From Apostichopus japonicus (taxonomy: Eukaryota; Echinodermata; Holothuroidea; Aspidochirotida; Stichopodidae): a DNA stretch of 64,000 bases. Both the position numbers and the translations under genes were made by a program. Below, piece by piece: positions 1-64,000 of this stretch. Under the pieces are notes generated by a model, which worked only from the letters and a program-made list of their open reading frames with translations, had not been told where the DNA came from and searched no databases. The DNA lies in contig NC_092569.1 of assembly GCF_037975245.1 (NCBI RefSeq), positions 3,361,001-3,425,000 on the forward strand, given 5' to 3'. Numbering within the stretch: the first letter of the stretch is position 1; each line of letters starts with the position of its first letter.

Positions 1-228
1 CGGCTTGCTCCTGAAAATCGAGACCGATTTTAATCTGTTAATATTACGCTACAAAACGAAGAAGAAGAAATAAGTACCCCACCCTGCTTGGTTCCACCTG
101 CTTACACTTGATGTTAATTTTGTTTACCTCTCTGTACAAACTTTACTAATATAGTTTCCCCCGAATCCTTCCATTTCAATATGTAGCTAGTCGAGACCAT
201 ATTGGGGGAATATCGTCTATTAACTCAC

Positions 229-62819
<62,591 letters not shown>

Positions 62820-63800
62820 TTTGCCATTGGCGTTTGTCGACTATCAAAAGCAGAAAGTGATTGTTGCTAGGGTTAAGCTACTCGTGAAATCTAAATAACT
62901 CCGAATCTGCTCACTTTTCGATCACATTTTCACTTCGAAATATTTGCCCAATCTGTGCAAATGCTGATTGTGTAGTCTGAATTTGCTCAGAAAGAACTAT
63001 ACGAATGACTGCGTGGTTAATCCTGTGTCAGAGAGCTGTAATCCTGTATTGTATACTCCTAGGGGTACGAGGTATTATGTGGCGTTTCGTAATATAACGT
63101 ACGTGACTAACACTAATTTACTGTGCAGCAGTGAATCTGGTGCAAGTTGTTGTGTTTGGTGGAAAGTCGCTCAACTGTGTAGGACTATTCCAAATCTATA
63201 AAGGGGTAGTAAAATATTATTCAAATGTAGTAGATAAAGTTTGGGTTGACAATTACTTGTCATTTATATCTCAAAGATAAAAAACACCAACAAATTTATC
63301 ATAATTAAGACAGATGTTGTTAAAAATTATAACATAAAAAATAATTAGTTTTGGGTAATAATTCATATTACCATCCCCTTTAAGAAGTTACTGGCTCATT
63401 GTCAACAGGTGGGAGAATGGCACGTTTGAAGATGAGATCGATATTTGTATATGAAGTGTTTGTAACATTACCAGTTCCATACAGCATGAACAATCATTTC
63501 ATAGGCTGGAGTGGCAATGGCGTAGACTACCTCCCATGATTTTCTTCTAGCAGCGCAGCCCCGGAGCCGCATCCATCGTTTTTGTACTGGGGGAAGCGGC
63601 TTAGATGTTATGTTGTCCAGACGTCCAGGGGAAGCTCTCCACTTTGAGAAATTTTGCTAGAAAGGAAGTTGCTTAGATGCAGAAATTGACGGCGGTACAT
63701 GTTGCAACTTTTGGTGAAGAATTTGTGACTGTTTATAGGTTGTGCCGTACATAAATGTCATACATTATCTACCGTACAATTGGATATTATCTTATATTCT
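62820..63800. other. Region upstream of the start codon
   Basis: The 5' UTR and promoter of the ferlin gene should lie here. I see no TATA box at a usual distance, no clear upstream exon and no other gene. The 63535-63620 stretch is more GC-rich (CAGCGCAGCCCCGGAGCCGC). Confidence 0.5.
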
Positions 63801-63802
63801 GT

Positions 63803-63871
63803 ATCCGCTTCTCGGCCTTTTGGCTAATATCACGTGTAGTATCTGTTCCCTTTCGAGGGGAATGGTGATAC
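63803..63871 (+). pseudogene. U2 snRNA-like 5' fragment
   Basis: 63803-63848 matches the first ~45 nt of metazoan U2 snRNA: CGCTTCTCGGCCTTTTGGCT, then AATATCACGTGTAGTATCTG and TTC, with an inserted C near the start, G-to-T in AAGATC and A-to-C in CAAGTG. The branch-point recognition element GTAGTA is intact. After that it departs from U2, but the outer pairing GTATC (63839) / GATAC (63867) is kept around a new inner stem TTCCC / GGGAA. No Sm site or 3' domains follow, so it is a truncated pseudogene or a U2-derived element. Confidence 0.7.
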
Positions 63872-64000
63872 ACACCTTATTGCTCGCTCAAAAATCGGCA
63901 TTCTGTTCAACAGCCGTATATATGGATTAAGTACCACACCCCTGTCCACTCCCAATCACCTCCCAACGCATATACGGCATATCTGTGTTTTTTGCATAAT

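Noticed and set aside
62820-63400. TATA-type promoter for the ferlin gene
   Set aside because: AT-rich words exist, but none sits at a convincing distance from a start site that I can define.

Overview
The window is eukaryotic, AT-rich, intron-dense DNA from an animal. It carries one large protein-coding gene on the minus strand, a type II ferlin of the otoferlin class (OTOF / FER1L4 / FER1L6 group). I can place 30 coding exons from the start codon at 62819 to an exon at 229-354. They sum to 4221 nt (1407 codons) and every junction keeps the reading frame. The protein continues past the left edge: C2E, C2F and the C-terminal membrane anchor are not here. The residues match the vertebrate otoferlin layout almost exon by exon: C2A, linker, C2B, FerI, C2C, acidic linker, FerA, FerB, C2D, a further C2-like segment, and a Lys/Glu linker ending in the LDWW signature. 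The repeat content (tRNA-headed SINEs with TTA tails, hAT-type and TTAA-type miniature elements, many minisatellites) and the large introns fit a marine invertebrate deuterostome, perhaps an echinoderm. That is an inference and nothing here proves the species.

Layout, in the direction of transcription (right to left). 62820-64000 is upstream sequence with no clear TATA box and a U2 snRNA-like fragment at the far right. Exon 1 is at 62741-62819. Intron 1 is 15 kb and holds a TTAA-type MITE, two hAT-type elements with perfect 8-bp target duplications, a decayed coding-like block, a CCAAT/GC-box patch, a long AT-rich minisatellite and SINE pieces. Exons 2-5 (47.7-41.9 kb) finish C2A. Exons 6-8 (38.8-30.2 kb) encode a charged linker, with one unproven 75-nt cassette exon at 40935-41009. 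Exons 9-11 encode C2B, exon 12 FerI, exons 13-15 C2C, exons 16-20 the acidic linker and FerA, exons 21-22 FerB, exons 23-25 C2D, exons 26-28 the next C2-like segment, and exons 29-30 the long linker.

The most unusual thing I found is that three exons (9, 10 and 25) are followed, in the downstream intron, by duplicated copies of their own 3' end. Around exon 10 this is a perfect 93-bp ladder of six copies plus the real exon, each copy keeping the GTGAGT donor. After exon 9 it is a 31-bp array of about 1.1 kb that repeats the exon-end/donor sequence. Beside exon 25 it is a single duplication whose donor has decayed. A fourth array (181 bp, intron 2) has a consensus sense-strand donor in each unit. 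This looks like repeated amplification of 5' splice sites inside one gene. No other gene is clearly supported; a possible small nested gene near 58.7-59.2 kb is recorded at low confidence.
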